This document shows, piece after piece, positions 18,710-27,336 of a stretch of DNA of 64,000 nt. Source of the DNA: Pseudomonadota bacterium. Lineage in GTDB: Bacteria > Pseudomonadota > Alphaproteobacteria > Caulobacterales > Aquidulcibacteraceae. Location of the stretch: the NCBI GenBank assembly GCA_020161405.1, contig JAIUOD010000005.1, forward strand, positions 124,001 to 188,000, given 5' to 3'. A program made the translations under genes and the position numbers. The notes under the pieces were generated by a model that was given only the letters and a program-made list of their open reading frames with translations, searched no databases and had not been told where the DNA came from. Numbering within the stretch: the first letter of the stretch is position 1; every line of letters starts with the position of its first letter.

Positions 18710-19796
18710 TTTGCAGCTCGTTTAATGGGGCGTGTTTTTGAATCCAATTCTTAAGGTTTGCAAGTTCAGGGTTTTCCAAAACCGCATTCAAATGCCCAAT
18801 CATACGCGGCATAAATTGGCGATATTTATCTTTCCCATCACGCTTAATAAGGCGCGAGAAAATACCAATGATTCGAAGGATATTAATTGACCCCTCTAAA
18901 TCCAATTCATGGCGAAGCGCGGCTTCATTAATATTGGTTTTTGCAACATAGGCTTTGATTGCCGCCTCATGTGCAGTTTTTGAAACATCACGGCGCGCAT
19001 CATGCAAAAGCATTGAAAAATCCCATGCCCTAAAACCAAGAACCGCATCTTGAAAATCAAGAAGTCCAATTTTGGCTATACTATCACGCCCATCAAGCCA
19101 AAGCATGTTTTCGGCATGATAATCACGCAATGTAAAAGCGCGCGGGTGATTAAGGATTTTGGCAATTATCGCAGAACGAACCTCGGCCCATGATGCCAAA
19201 ACTTCTTGGCTATAATCTTCAAGGCCAAGATATTTTGGAACCCAATCAACAAATAAATCGGCATTAACGCTTAGGGCTAATTCATCAAAATCTAAAATCG
19301 GCCATTCAGAATTAGGCGCAGGAAGTATTTTTGGAATATCCAATTCATGCAAATATGCCAATAATTCGCCAGCAGCGGTATAAAGCTTTTCTTCATTGGC
19401 AATACCATCGCCCTTTAGGATTTCGGCATATAAATCATTGCCCAAATCTTCCAAAACCGCCACGCCATTAACACAATCAGCGGCATAAATTTCAGGGGTT
19501 GAAAAACCTTTGCTTTGTAAGAAATCAGCAATTGCCACAAAAGCCTCGACACGTGATGCGGCAAGGCGCGATAAAGCATTCCAGCCAAGCTCAAAACGGG
19601 TTGCAACATCTGCATCCTTCGGACATGGCGGGATTTCATTTTCAGGCGGCGCCTTCATCAAAATCGCAGTTTTACCATCTTTTACCAAACGCTCATAAGA
19701 GCGGGTGGAGGCATCATCCATTAATTTAATACGTTCGCAACCTTTAAAGCCGCTTTGTTCAATTATATTTTCTATTGCAGCTTCAAATGAATTCAT
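18702..19796 (-). CDS. amgK: AmgK-like anomeric sugar kinase (aminoglycoside phosphotransferase fold)
   Basis: The 364-residue protein has the APH kinase fold: an N-terminal lobe with MDDASTRSYERLVKDGKTAILMKAPPEN, the catalytic loop LRDYHAENMLWL and the metal-binding LLDFQDAVLGFRAWD. AmgK phosphorylates the anomeric carbon of MurNAc or GlcNAc during peptidoglycan recycling, feeding MurU. It overlaps tsaE by 14 bases and murU by 8 bases, which argues for one operon. Substrate is inferred from the neighbours. Confidence 0.88.
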   Translation of the reverse strand: MNSFEAAIENIIEQSGFKGCERIKLMDDASTRSYERLVKDGKTAILMKAPPENEIPPCPKDADVATRFELGWNALSRLAASRVEAFVAIADFLQSKGFSTPEIYAADCVNGVAVLEDLGNDLYAEILKGDGIANEEKLYTAAGELLAYLHELDIPKILPAPNSEWPILDFDELALSVNADLFVDWVPKYLGLEDYSQEVLASWAEVRSAIIAKILNHPRAFTLRDYHAENMLWLDGRDSIAKIGLLDFQDAVLGFRAWDFSMLLHDARRDVSKTAHEAAIKAYVAKTNINEAALRHELDLEGSINILRIIGIFSRLIKRDGKDKYRQFMPRMIGHLNAVLENPELANLKNWIQKHAPLNELQNV

Positions 19797-20265
19797 TTGT
19801 TAATATTCCGAATTTACCTTGCCAATAATCTATAAATTCCCCCTTACCAAATATAGAAATATTGGCAATTCGACTTGCTGCATTGAATTTTAGATTTATT
19901 TCTACACGGTTTTTCGGAAGATAGTTTTTTGCCCTTTGTGGCCATTCAATAAGCGAAATTCCGCTTTGTATTTCTTCCCACCCTAATTCCCAAATTTCTT
20001 CTTCATTTTCAAGACGATAAAGGTCAAAATGATACAATTCTATATCTTCAATTTCATAGGTTTGAACAATTGTAAAAGTTGGGCTTGGAATTTCTTCATT
20101 TGTTTGCAAAATCTTCTGAATAAAGCCCCTTGAGAAGGTAGTTTTTCCTGCACCAAGGTCACCAAACAAGGCAAAACAATCACCCGCGCGTGCAAAATTT
20201 GATAATAATGCACCTAATTTTTGGGTTTTTTCTTCATCTTTTAGATTTAATGCAAGCTCTGTCAT
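19783..20265 (-). CDS. tsaE: tRNA threonylcarbamoyladenosine biosynthesis ATPase TsaE
   Basis: TsaE is the P-loop ATPase that works with TsaB and TsaD to make t6A37 in tRNA. The 160 residues carry Walker A GDLGAGKT (35-42), the SPTFTIVQTYE segment and the YHFDLYRLENEEEIWELGWEEI stretch. It leads the tsaE-amgK-murU operon and is divergent from ahcY, with about 115 bases between their starts. Confidence 0.95.
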   Translation of the reverse strand: MTELALNLKDEEKTQKLGALLSNFARAGDCFALFGDLGAGKTTFSRGFIQKILQTNEEIPSPTFTIVQTYEIEDIELYHFDLYRLENEEEIWELGWEEIQSGISLIEWPQRAKNYLPKNRVEINLKFNAASRIANISIFGKGEFIDYWQGKFGILTNEFI

Positions 20266-20381
20266 ACAAATTTATTAGCATTATTGTGCAATGTAAGAAA
20301 CATAGTAATTGCAATCATATAAAGATTTGTTTATATCTTTATGTCATACACGCCATCTTGATGGTGTAAGAAGGATTTAAA

Positions 20382-21773
20382 ATGTCTAATTATATAGTAA
20401 CGGATATCAGCCTTGCTGATTGGGGTCGCAAAGAGATTAATATTGCGGAAATCGAAATGCCAGGTCTTATGGCAACCCGCGCCGAATATGGCCCAAAACA
20501 AGTTTTAAAAGGCGCGCGCATTGCTGGCTGCCTTCACATGACAATTCAAACTGCGGTTTTGATTGAAACTTTGACTGCTTTGGGCGCTGATGTTCAATGG
20601 TCATCATGCAATATTTATTCAACCCAAGACCAAGCAGCAGCAGCAATTGCGGCAAGCGGCGTTCCTGTATTTGCCAAAAAAGGCGAAACTTTGCTTGAAT
20701 ATTGGGAATATGTTCACAAAACTATGGAATGGCATGATGGCGGCTATCCAAATCTTATTTTGGATGATGGCGGCGATGCAACATTGCTTTGTGTCCTTGG
20801 CCCTAAAGCTGAAAAAGATGCAAGTGTGATTTCAAACCCACAAAATGAAGAAGAAGAAGCTTTATTTGCAATTATGAAAAAATACCTTGCTGAAAAACCT
20901 GGTTTCTATTCGGCATTAGCAGCTTCAGTTAAAGGTGTTTCTGAAGAAACAACTACTGGCGTTCACCGCCTATATCAAATGGCAGAGCGCGGCGAATTGC
21001 CATTCCCTGGCATTAACGTAAACGATTCAGTGACCAAATCTAAATTCGACAATCTTTATGGTTGTAAAGAATCATTAGTTGACGGTATTCGCCGTGGTAC
21101 TGATGTTATGATGGCTGGTAAAATCGCAATGGTTTGTGGTTTTGGTGACGTTGGCAAAGGTTCGGCTGCGTCTTTGCGTAATGCAGGTTGCCGCGTTATG
21201 ATTTCTGAAATTGATCCAATTTGCGCACTTCAAGCCGCAATGGAAGGTTATGAAGTTGTAACAATGGAACAAGCTGCGCCGCGCGCTGATATTTTTGTTA
21301 CTTCAACTGGTAATAAAGACGTTATTAATATCGACCATATGCGTGCGATGAAAGACCGTGCGATTGTTTGTAATATTGGCCATTTTGATAGTGAAATTCA
21401 AGTTGCCGCACTTCGTAATTACAAATGGCACAATGTTAAGCCACAAGTTGACGAAATAGAATTCCCAAATGGCAAAAGAATTATCCTTCTTTCTGAAGGC
21501 CGCCTTGTGAATTTGGGTAATGCAACTGGTCACCCATCATTTGTTATGTCGGCTTCATTTACCAATCAAACTTTAGCACAAATCGAATTGCATACTAATT
21601 TGTCTGCTTATGAAAACAAAGTTTATGTTTTGCCAAAAGCATTGGACGAAAAAGTTGCCCGCCTTCACCTTGAAAAAGTTGGCGCAACTTTGACCGTCCT
21701 TTCTGATGATCAAGCAAAATATATTGATGTTCCTGTAAGTGGTCCGTTTAAAGCAGATCATTATAGGTATTAG
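20382..21773 (+). CDS. ahcY: Adenosylhomocysteinase (S-adenosylhomocysteine hydrolase)
   Basis: AhcY hydrolyses S-adenosylhomocysteine to adenosine and homocysteine in the methyl cycle. The 463 residues include substrate-binding [16 protein letters not shown], the NAD-binding Rossmann motif [28 protein letters not shown] and the C-terminal KADHYRY that reaches into the partner subunit. GAAGGA lies 7 bases before ATG. A small hairpin (TACACGCCATC/GATGGTGTA, 20347-20368) sits directly before the ribosome site; I do not recognise it as a known SAH or SAM riboswitch. Repeat C3 and a strong terminator follow. Confidence 0.97.
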   Translation: MSNYIVTDISLADWGRKEINIAEIEMPGLMATRAEYGPKQVLKGARIAGCLHMTIQTAVLIETLTALGADVQWSSCNIYSTQDQAAAAIAASGVPVFAKKGETLLEYWEYVHKTMEWHDGGYPNLILDDGGDATLLCVLGPKAEKDASVISNPQNEEEEALFAIMKKYLAEKPGFYSALAASVKGVSEETTTGVHRLYQMAERGELPFPGINVNDSVTKSKFDNLYGCKESLVDGIRRGTDVMMAGKIAMVCGFGDVGKGSAASLRNAGCRVMISEIDPICALQAAMEGYEVVTMEQAAPRADIFVTSTGNKDVINIDHMRAMKDRAIVCNIGHFDSEIQVAALRNYKWHNVKPQVDEIEFPNGKRIILLSEGRLVNLGNATGHPSFVMSASFTNQTLAQIELHTNLSAYENKVYVLPKALDEKVARLHLEKVGATLTVLSDDQAKYIDVPVSGPFKADHYRY

Positions 21774-21800
21774 TCTCAAAGCCCAACCCTCGCGGCTTTT

Positions 21801-21880
21801 CTTTTGAAAATTTGCTGAGGGCAAATTTTGGCCCTTCGCCTTATCCAAAAAGTCTCCAACTTTTTGGGGCCCATCGCGGT
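21801..21880. repeat. Dispersed double-hairpin repeat, family C, copy 2
   Basis: This copy reads TTTTGAAAATTTGC-TGAGG-GCAAATTTTGG, then CCCTTCGCC, then CCAAAAAGT-CTCCA-ACTTTTTGGGG and CATCGCG. It matches the copy at 17889-17965 over nearly its full length; differences are mostly in the loops. It sits between ahcY and its terminator. Confidence 0.87.
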
Positions 21881-21954
21881 GACATATTGCGACTCAGTGA
21901 ATGCCGGAACAAAAATCGTGGTTTTTGATTTTTAATGACATAATGTTTGGATTT

Positions 21955-21986
21955 AAAAAGCCCGAAACTTGTTTCGGGCTTTTTTA
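21955..21986 (+). terminator. Rho-independent terminator of ahcY
   Basis: AAAAAGCCCGAAAC-TT-GTTTCGGGCTTTTTT is a perfect stem with a T-run on the plus strand and an A-run on the other side. It separates ahcY from the divL-like gene. Confidence 0.93.
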
Positions 21987-22058
21987 GCAGGGGGGTTTTT
22001 GTTTTATTAACCACAATCATGCTTGAGAAATATCTACAAAACCTTCATAAGTTTAAAC

Positions 22059-24341
22059 ATGATTTCCCTTTATATTATCAGTGCTGACTATATTTTAATC
22101 GCTTTTGCGACATTACTTGGCGCGTCATTTGGTTTTTTACTGCGTCATATTTTTGATGTGGACAATCAAAATGACAAAAAAAATAATACAGAAGCACCAA
22201 AAAAGTACGAAGATATTATTTTCAATAATTCTGGCCTTATCGCCATTATGTGGCATGAAGATGATGATAGCGATGATTTAAACGGAAATTTCGAACTAGT
22301 TGGCGATATTAATGCGCAAAACGAAATTTTGTTAAAGCTAAATTCCGATAAAGAAAATATTATCGAAAACCTTGCAAAAAATGATGAGCAATTAATTGAT
22401 AAAATAAAAGAGCTTCGCAATAGTGGGAAAAATTTCACATGGCTATCAAAAGGTCTTGAAATTAATGGTTTCACATTTAGCGCAAGTGCATGTCTATTAA
22501 TACGCAATGCCCCCGCCAATTTTGGGCTTAGGGCAACGGATGGAATTTATACACCAATTTGGAAAACTGATTCTGATGGGCATTTATCATGGGCAAATGA
22601 AGCATTTTTAAAAGCTGTAGAAGCCCAAAGCCTTGACCAAGCAATTGAAGATAATATGCGTCTTGATGCAAAGGCGCAAATTGAGGCTATATCTGCATTA
22701 AAAGGTCAAAGCCTTGTTGATACGCGCGCCGTTTCAATCGATGGGCAAAGAAAGAACCTTAGAATTCTTACTGCCCCTGCTTTTGACGGAACAATTGGCA
22801 TTGCAATTGATATTTCCGAAGAAATCAACACCCAAGACATATTAAAACGCGAAGCCAAAGCCCATGTTGAAACCCTAAATCACCTTAATGACGCAGTGGC
22901 GGTTTATGATGCACAAAGGCAATTGCAAACTTATAATAGTGCGTTTGCAAAACTTTGGGGCCTTGATGCCTCATGGCTTGATGAACGCCCTACAAATGAA
23001 GAGGTTTTGGATAAATTACGCGCCAAATCATGGCTTCCGCTACAAAGAAACTATAGCGAATGGCGCAATGAGCAGATTGCATTTTACCAAGCCACAACAT
23101 CGATACCCGATGAAACTTGGACTTTGCCAAATGGGCGCATCCTTCGTGTAATGCGCCAAAGGCAACCAACGGGCGGCCTTTTAACCCTATTCGAAGATAT
23201 TTCAGATAATACATCCCTACAAGCACAATTTAAAACCCAAATCGAAGTATCACGCGCCACACTGGATAGGCTTCAAGAAGGGGTTGCGGTTTTTGCATCC
23301 GACGGACGTCTTACACTTGCTAACCGTGCCTTTGTTCAAATTTGGGATTTGGAAAATGACTTTGCCGAACCAAGACCTGAATTTGGGGAATTTTCGCGCC
23401 GTGCCAATAAATTATATGCCGATGAAGAATTTTGGAATGATTTATTCGCCCGTATTTGCGACCCAACACCAAGTGGGCGGCGTGAAACTTCGGGGCAAAT
23501 CAATCTTCGCAATCAAAACACACTTGCATGGCTTACACGCCCGCTTCCTGATGGGGCAACAATGGTTGCATTCCATGACATTACCGCACAAAACCGCATT
23601 GCAAGTGTTTTACGTGAAAAAGCATTGGCACTTGGGGAAGCTGATAAATTAAAAACTGAATTCTTAGAAAAAGTTTCCTATCAATTGCGTACCCCGCTTA
23701 CAACAATCACTGGCTATACCGATGTATTGCTTACAGGGATAGGCGGCGAATTAAGCCCATTACAAAGTGAATATTTAAGCGTAGTATCCGAGGCGGGCGA
23801 ACAACTTAAAAAGATGATTTCCGACCTACTTGACTTGGCAACAATTGATGCTGGCCATGCACCGCTTGATTTAGGTGATGTTGATATTACTGACGTTCTT
23901 CAACAATCTCAAGAAATCGCAGGAAGCAAATTATCGCATTCGCAAATTCATATTAATATTGGTGAAAATGATGGCGGGATTATTCGCGCCGATGACAAAA
24001 AAATTCGCCAAATTATGTTTAACCTACTTCACAATGCGATGCGCAATATTCAGGCGGGTGATAATATTGAAATTGGCGCCAAGCGCTTTGCGGATACAAT
24101 AAGGCTTTATATTACTGCACCAAACCATAATCTTGACCCATTAAGCGCGCCATTGGAATTTGAGGCCTTTACCGAAGGTTCACGCCATGGCGGTTTAGGC
24201 TTGGTATTAGTTAAAAAATTCGTTGAATTACATGGCGGCTGGATTGCAATGGGCTCAAAAAATCCAGAAACACTTACCATTACTTGCCACTTACCTGTAA
24301 AAGCCAAACCAAGTGAAGATAATCCAGAATTGGAATTGTAA
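22059..24341 (+). CDS. divL: DivL-like cell-cycle (pseudo)kinase with tyrosine in the H-box
   Basis: A single N-terminal membrane segment (ADYILIAFATLLGASFGFLL) is followed by PAS-like regions and a HisKA domain. The H-box reads FLEKVSYQLRTPLTTITGY: tyrosine (codon 23679-23681) replaces the phospho-acceptor histidine. This is the hallmark of Caulobacter DivL (Tyr550 there, ~769 residues), which modulates CckA and hence CtrA. The ATPase part keeps an N-box (NLLHNAMRNI) and GGLGLVLVKKFVELHGG, but no DxGxG box. Proximity to tsaE-amgK-murU also fits divL. The start is uncertain: I chose ATG 22059 (760 aa); an in-frame TTG at 22023 would give 772. Confidence 0.88.
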   Translation: MISLYIISADYILIAFATLLGASFGFLLRHIFDVDNQNDKKNNTEAPKKYEDIIFNNSGLIAIMWHEDDDSDDLNGNFELVGDINAQNEILLKLNSDKENIIENLAKNDEQLIDKIKELRNSGKNFTWLSKGLEINGFTFSASACLLIRNAPANFGLRATDGIYTPIWKTDSDGHLSWANEAFLKAVEAQSLDQAIEDNMRLDAKAQIEAISALKGQSLVDTRAVSIDGQRKNLRILTAPAFDGTIGIAIDISEEINTQDILKREAKAHVETLNHLNDAVAVYDAQRQLQTYNSAFAKLWGLDASWLDERPTNEEVLDKLRAKSWLPLQRNYSEWRNEQIAFYQATTSIPDETWTLPNGRILRVMRQRQPTGGLLTLFEDISDNTSLQAQFKTQIEVSRATLDRLQEGVAVFASDGRLTLANRAFVQIWDLENDFAEPRPEFGEFSRRANKLYADEEFWNDLFARICDPTPSGRRETSGQINLRNQNTLAWLTRPLPDGATMVAFHDITAQNRIASVLREKALALGEADKLKTEFLEKVSYQLRTPLTTITGYTDVLLTGIGGELSPLQSEYLSVVSEAGEQLKKMISDLLDLATIDAGHAPLDLGDVDITDVLQQSQEIAGSKLSHSQIHINIGENDGGIIRADDKKIRQIMFNLLHNAMRNIQAGDNIEIGAKRFADTIRLYITAPNHNLDPLSAPLEFEAFTEGSRHGGLGLVLVKKFVELHGGWIAMGSKNPETLTITCHLPVKAKPSEDNPELEL

Positions 24342-24388
24342 AAACAAAATTTATAATATAAGTTAGTTCAATATTTTTGGGGTTTATC

Positions 24389-24748
24389 ATGAAAATAATT
24401 GGCTTAACTATTGCATTTATTTATGCTTTTACTTTTACTAACTTTGCAAATGCTTCAACTTGCGAAGTACCAAATCAAAATGCAAGACCTATTAAAAATG
24501 TTTCACCTGCTAAATTATATCCTAAAGAAGCAGAAAAAAGAAATCTTGATGGCTCTGTAACTATTTTTGTAAATATTGATAAAAATGGCAATGTTACAGA
24601 CGCTAAAATAACTAAATTTTCTAGCCCTGAATTCAATGATCCTTCATTATTGGACGTTGCAAAATCTATAAAATTCACACCCGCCAAAAAAGAATGCGAA
24701 TTTATACCTTCAAACTATACTTTCAATATAAGTTTCAAAACTCACTAA
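24389..24748 (+). CDS. Small periplasmic protein with a TonB C-terminal-like domain
   Basis: The ATG at 24389 has TGGGG 5-6 bases upstream and opens a signal peptide (MKIIGLTIAFIYAFTFTNF, cleavage after ANA). The remaining ~95 residues are a TonB-C fold: YPKEAEKRNLDGSVTIFVNIDKNGNVTDAKI, then SIKFTPAKKECEFIPSNYTFNISFKTH. It lacks the proline-rich spacer and membrane anchor of a real TonB, so it cannot by itself link ExbBD to receptors. The same domain, including two cysteines, ends the TonB proteins at 29622 and 30530. Function unknown; about 50 bases downstream of divL. Confidence 0.85.
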   Translation: MKIIGLTIAFIYAFTFTNFANASTCEVPNQNARPIKNVSPAKLYPKEAEKRNLDGSVTIFVNIDKNGNVTDAKITKFSSPEFNDPSLLDVAKSIKFTPAKKECEFIPSNYTFNISFKTH

Positions 24749-24810
24749 AATTAAATCAACGTGCCCAATTAAGGTTGACCCCTTTAATAATCTAAGTCAC
24801 AATATGATTT

Positions 24811-25254
24811 ATGATACGCATTGAAACTGAACTTTTTATCTCCGCGCCGCCTGAAAAAATTTGGGCTGCATTGATGGATTTTGACAAATATCCTGAATGG
24901 AATCCTTTTGTTTTAAAGATAAAGGGCAATCAAGAGAAAGGCGCGAAACTTGATATTCATGTGCGCAATCCTGATGGTTCGGGGCGAATTATGCGTTTTG
25001 ACCCTAAAATCATGATTTTAGAAGAAAATAAAATGTTCGCTTGGAAGGGTAGGTTTTTTATCCCCGGAATTTTTGATGGCGTTCATTATTTTCGCCTTGC
25101 CCCCGCTGGCAATGGCACATTATTCACACATGGTGAAGCATTTTCAGGCCTCCTTGCCAATATGATGCGCAAAACCATTTTGGAAAAATATCCAAAGAAT
25201 TTTGAGGCGATGAATATCGAATTGGCAAAACGGGTAACTGATAAAAGCACATAA
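24811..25254 (+). CDS. SRPBCC/START-like domain protein
   Basis: The 147-residue protein has the SRPBCC opening ISAPPEKIWAALMDFDKYPEWNPFVLKI and the later AWKGRFFIPGIFDGVHYFRLAP and GTLFTHGEAFSGLLA. Such helix-grip proteins bind hydrophobic ligands in a deep pocket. No ligand can be named. It follows the TonB-C protein by 62 bases and is followed by repeat B3. Confidence 0.88.
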   Translation: MIRIETELFISAPPEKIWAALMDFDKYPEWNPFVLKIKGNQEKGAKLDIHVRNPDGSGRIMRFDPKIMILEENKMFAWKGRFFIPGIFDGVHYFRLAPAGNGTLFTHGEAFSGLLANMMRKTILEKYPKNFEAMNIELAKRVTDKST

Positions 25255-25256
25255 TT

Positions 25257-25389
25257 GCTTCCCTTAAGGGAAGCTGTCACCGAAGGTGACTGAACGGCAA
25301 TTACAAACGCCGCATTTACCCTATAATGTCGCTGCCACCCTTTTTGTCTTTTTGCCTTTGACAAAAAGCCACCTTCCCTCAGGGGAAGG
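25257..25389. repeat. Dispersed palindromic repeat, family B, copy 3
   Basis: The unit opens with GCTTCCCTTAAGGGAAGC and the core GTCACCGAAGGTGAC, and closes with GCCACCTTCCCTCAGGGGAAGG. The middle contains CTTTTTGTC...GACAAAAAG. It fills the gap between the convergent SRPBCC and ferredoxin genes and may serve as a bidirectional terminator there. Confidence 0.88.
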
Positions 25390-25391
25390 AA

Positions 25392-25736
<345 letters not shown>

Positions 25737-25741
25737 CTATA

Positions 25742-26986
25742 TTAGTTTTGTGCATGGTTTGCCAGTTCTTTGACTGAAATATTTGTGTCTTGCAAAATAT
25801 GCGGCGCAATTTTCGCGCGCGCGGCAATAAGATTTTTGCCAACTAAAAACTCTGGCGGTGAATTTATTGCATCAATTGCCAAAATTCGGTTTTCATCATC
25901 AATATGGAAAAGCGCAAATTTACGTGCCGCCATGTCACCGCGAATAATGGTTTTGGTTGCGCCAATCGCCAAACCCGCAATTTGCAATTTCAAATCATAT
26001 TGATCCGACCAAAACCAAGGAACATCAAGTTTTGGTGCATTCTGCCCCATTATATTTGCCGCCGCTAATTTGGCCTGTTCAATCGCATTGTGAACACTTT
26101 CAAGGCGCATTCTTTGGCCATATAAATCAACCATACGATTGGCACAGTCACCACAGGCATAAATATCAGGGTTTGAAGTTTTGGCATTTTCATCAACATC
26201 AATGCCATTATTGCAAATAATCCCTGCAGATTTGGCAATTTCATCATTTGGAATAATGCCAATACCAATTAAAACCACATCGGCATCAATATTTGTGCCA
26301 TCACCAAGGGTTACACTTTCAACTTTTTGTGCGCCATTAATTTTTGCAACGCCCGATTGGGTAAGGATTTTCACCCCCGCACTTTCATGCACATTTTCAT
26401 AGAATTGTGATAATTCAGGGCTTGCAACCCGCGCCAAAATACGTGGCGCAGCTTCGATAATTGTAACATTCAAACCTTTTTTTTGCGCACATGCGGCAAC
26501 TTCAAGGCCAATATAACCCGCACCAATGATTACAAGGTTTTTGGCATTATCAAGTTCAGCACCCAAATCATCCGAATCTTTGATAGTTTTCAAATAATGA
26601 ACGCCCGATAATTGCGCGCCTTGAGCAGGTAAATGGCGAACCTTTGAACCAGTTGCGATAATTAATTTATCATATTCATATTGATTACCAGTTTTTGATT
26701 TTATAGATTTGTTGACCGCATCAATTGAAATGATTTCTTCATCAATTTTCAAATCAATATTATCTTTTTCCCATTGTTCTTCGGCTTTAAAAAACAATCT
26801 TTCAGCAGGCATTTGACCAAGCATATAGGCTTTGGACAATGGGGGTCTTTGATATGGCGGTTGGCCTTCATTGCCGAATATACGAATCCTTCCTTGAAAG
26901 CCCAATTGGCGCAAAGAATTTGCCGCTTGCGATGCCGCTTGGCCTGCGCCAATTATCAAAATATTTTCAAGCTTTGCCAAAGCCAA
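25742..26986 (-). CDS. FAD-dependent NAD(P)H ferredoxin reductase
   Basis: The protein (414 residues) matches putidaredoxin/rhodocoxin reductases. It has an N-terminal FAD-binding ILIIGAGQAASQAANSLRQLG, a NAD-binding NLVIIGAGYIGLEVAACAQKKGL, the ATG motif LIIATGSKVRHLP and the second FAD motif NPDIYACGDCANR. A C-terminal reductase domain (about 320-410) completes it. The start codon is TTG; the choice between TTG 26986 and TTG 26980 is open, and the latter has a GGGG ribosome site at better spacing. It probably reduces the ferredoxin downstream. Confidence 0.92.
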   Translation of the reverse strand: MALAKLENILIIGAGQAASQAANSLRQLGFQGRIRIFGNEGQPPYQRPPLSKAYMLGQMPAERLFFKAEEQWEKDNIDLKIDEEIISIDAVNKSIKSKTGNQYEYDKLIIATGSKVRHLPAQGAQLSGVHYLKTIKDSDDLGAELDNAKNLVIIGAGYIGLEVAACAQKKGLNVTIIEAAPRILARVASPELSQFYENVHESAGVKILTQSGVAKINGAQKVESVTLGDGTNIDADVVLIGIGIIPNDEIAKSAGIICNNGIDVDENAKTSNPDIYACGDCANRMVDLYGQRMRLESVHNAIEQAKLAAANIMGQNAPKLDVPWFWSDQYDLKLQIAGLAIGATKTIIRGDMAARKFALFHIDDENRILAIDAINSPPEFLVGKNLIAARAKIAPHILQDTNISVKELANHAQN

Positions 26987-27109
26987 ACCCCATATAAAAA
27001 ATTACATTTGCGCCAATAGCTTATAAAATAAGCGATTAGTGAAAAAATCACAGATAAAAAAGCCTTTTTGCCTGAAAAAAATATTGCATTTACTAATTTA
27101 ATCTATAAA

Positions 27110-27330
27110 TGCGCATACTTCGGCGGACCTGGAAACAGCACCTCCAGTCCACTAACACTTTGGTGTCCAAAACCAAGGTGGACCTGACAACATTTTGGGG
27201 CATAAAACACCCTAGCATGTCCGACTAACGCCGCAAATTCGTCGTCTTCAATTTATTGGGGGCTTTTAGTTTGATCGTGCGGGCGCAAGTCGTTGATACT
27301 TAATCCGTGCATTGTTAGGTTTAGGGGGGT
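27110..27330 (+). ncRNA. Structured leader of ornithine decarboxylase, speF-like RNA
   Basis: The ~230 bases before the decarboxylase have no gene but several strong hairpins: GGACCTGGA/TCCAGTCC (27125-27150), CACTTTGGT/ACCAAGGTG (about 27155-27180) and ACAT-GGGG/CCCT-ATGT (about 27190-27220). The ribosome site AGGGGGG (27323-27329) lies 7 bases before the ATG. An RNA element called the speF motif is known upstream of this decarboxylase class in alphaproteobacteria. The position and dense structure fit it. Identification is by context, not by alignment. Confidence 0.7.
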
Positions 27331-27336
27331 TCCGCT

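Noticed and set aside
20266..20381. SAH or SAM riboswitch ahead of ahcY
   Set aside because: Only a short hairpin lies before the ribosome site; I could not match a known riboswitch core in the 115-base gap.
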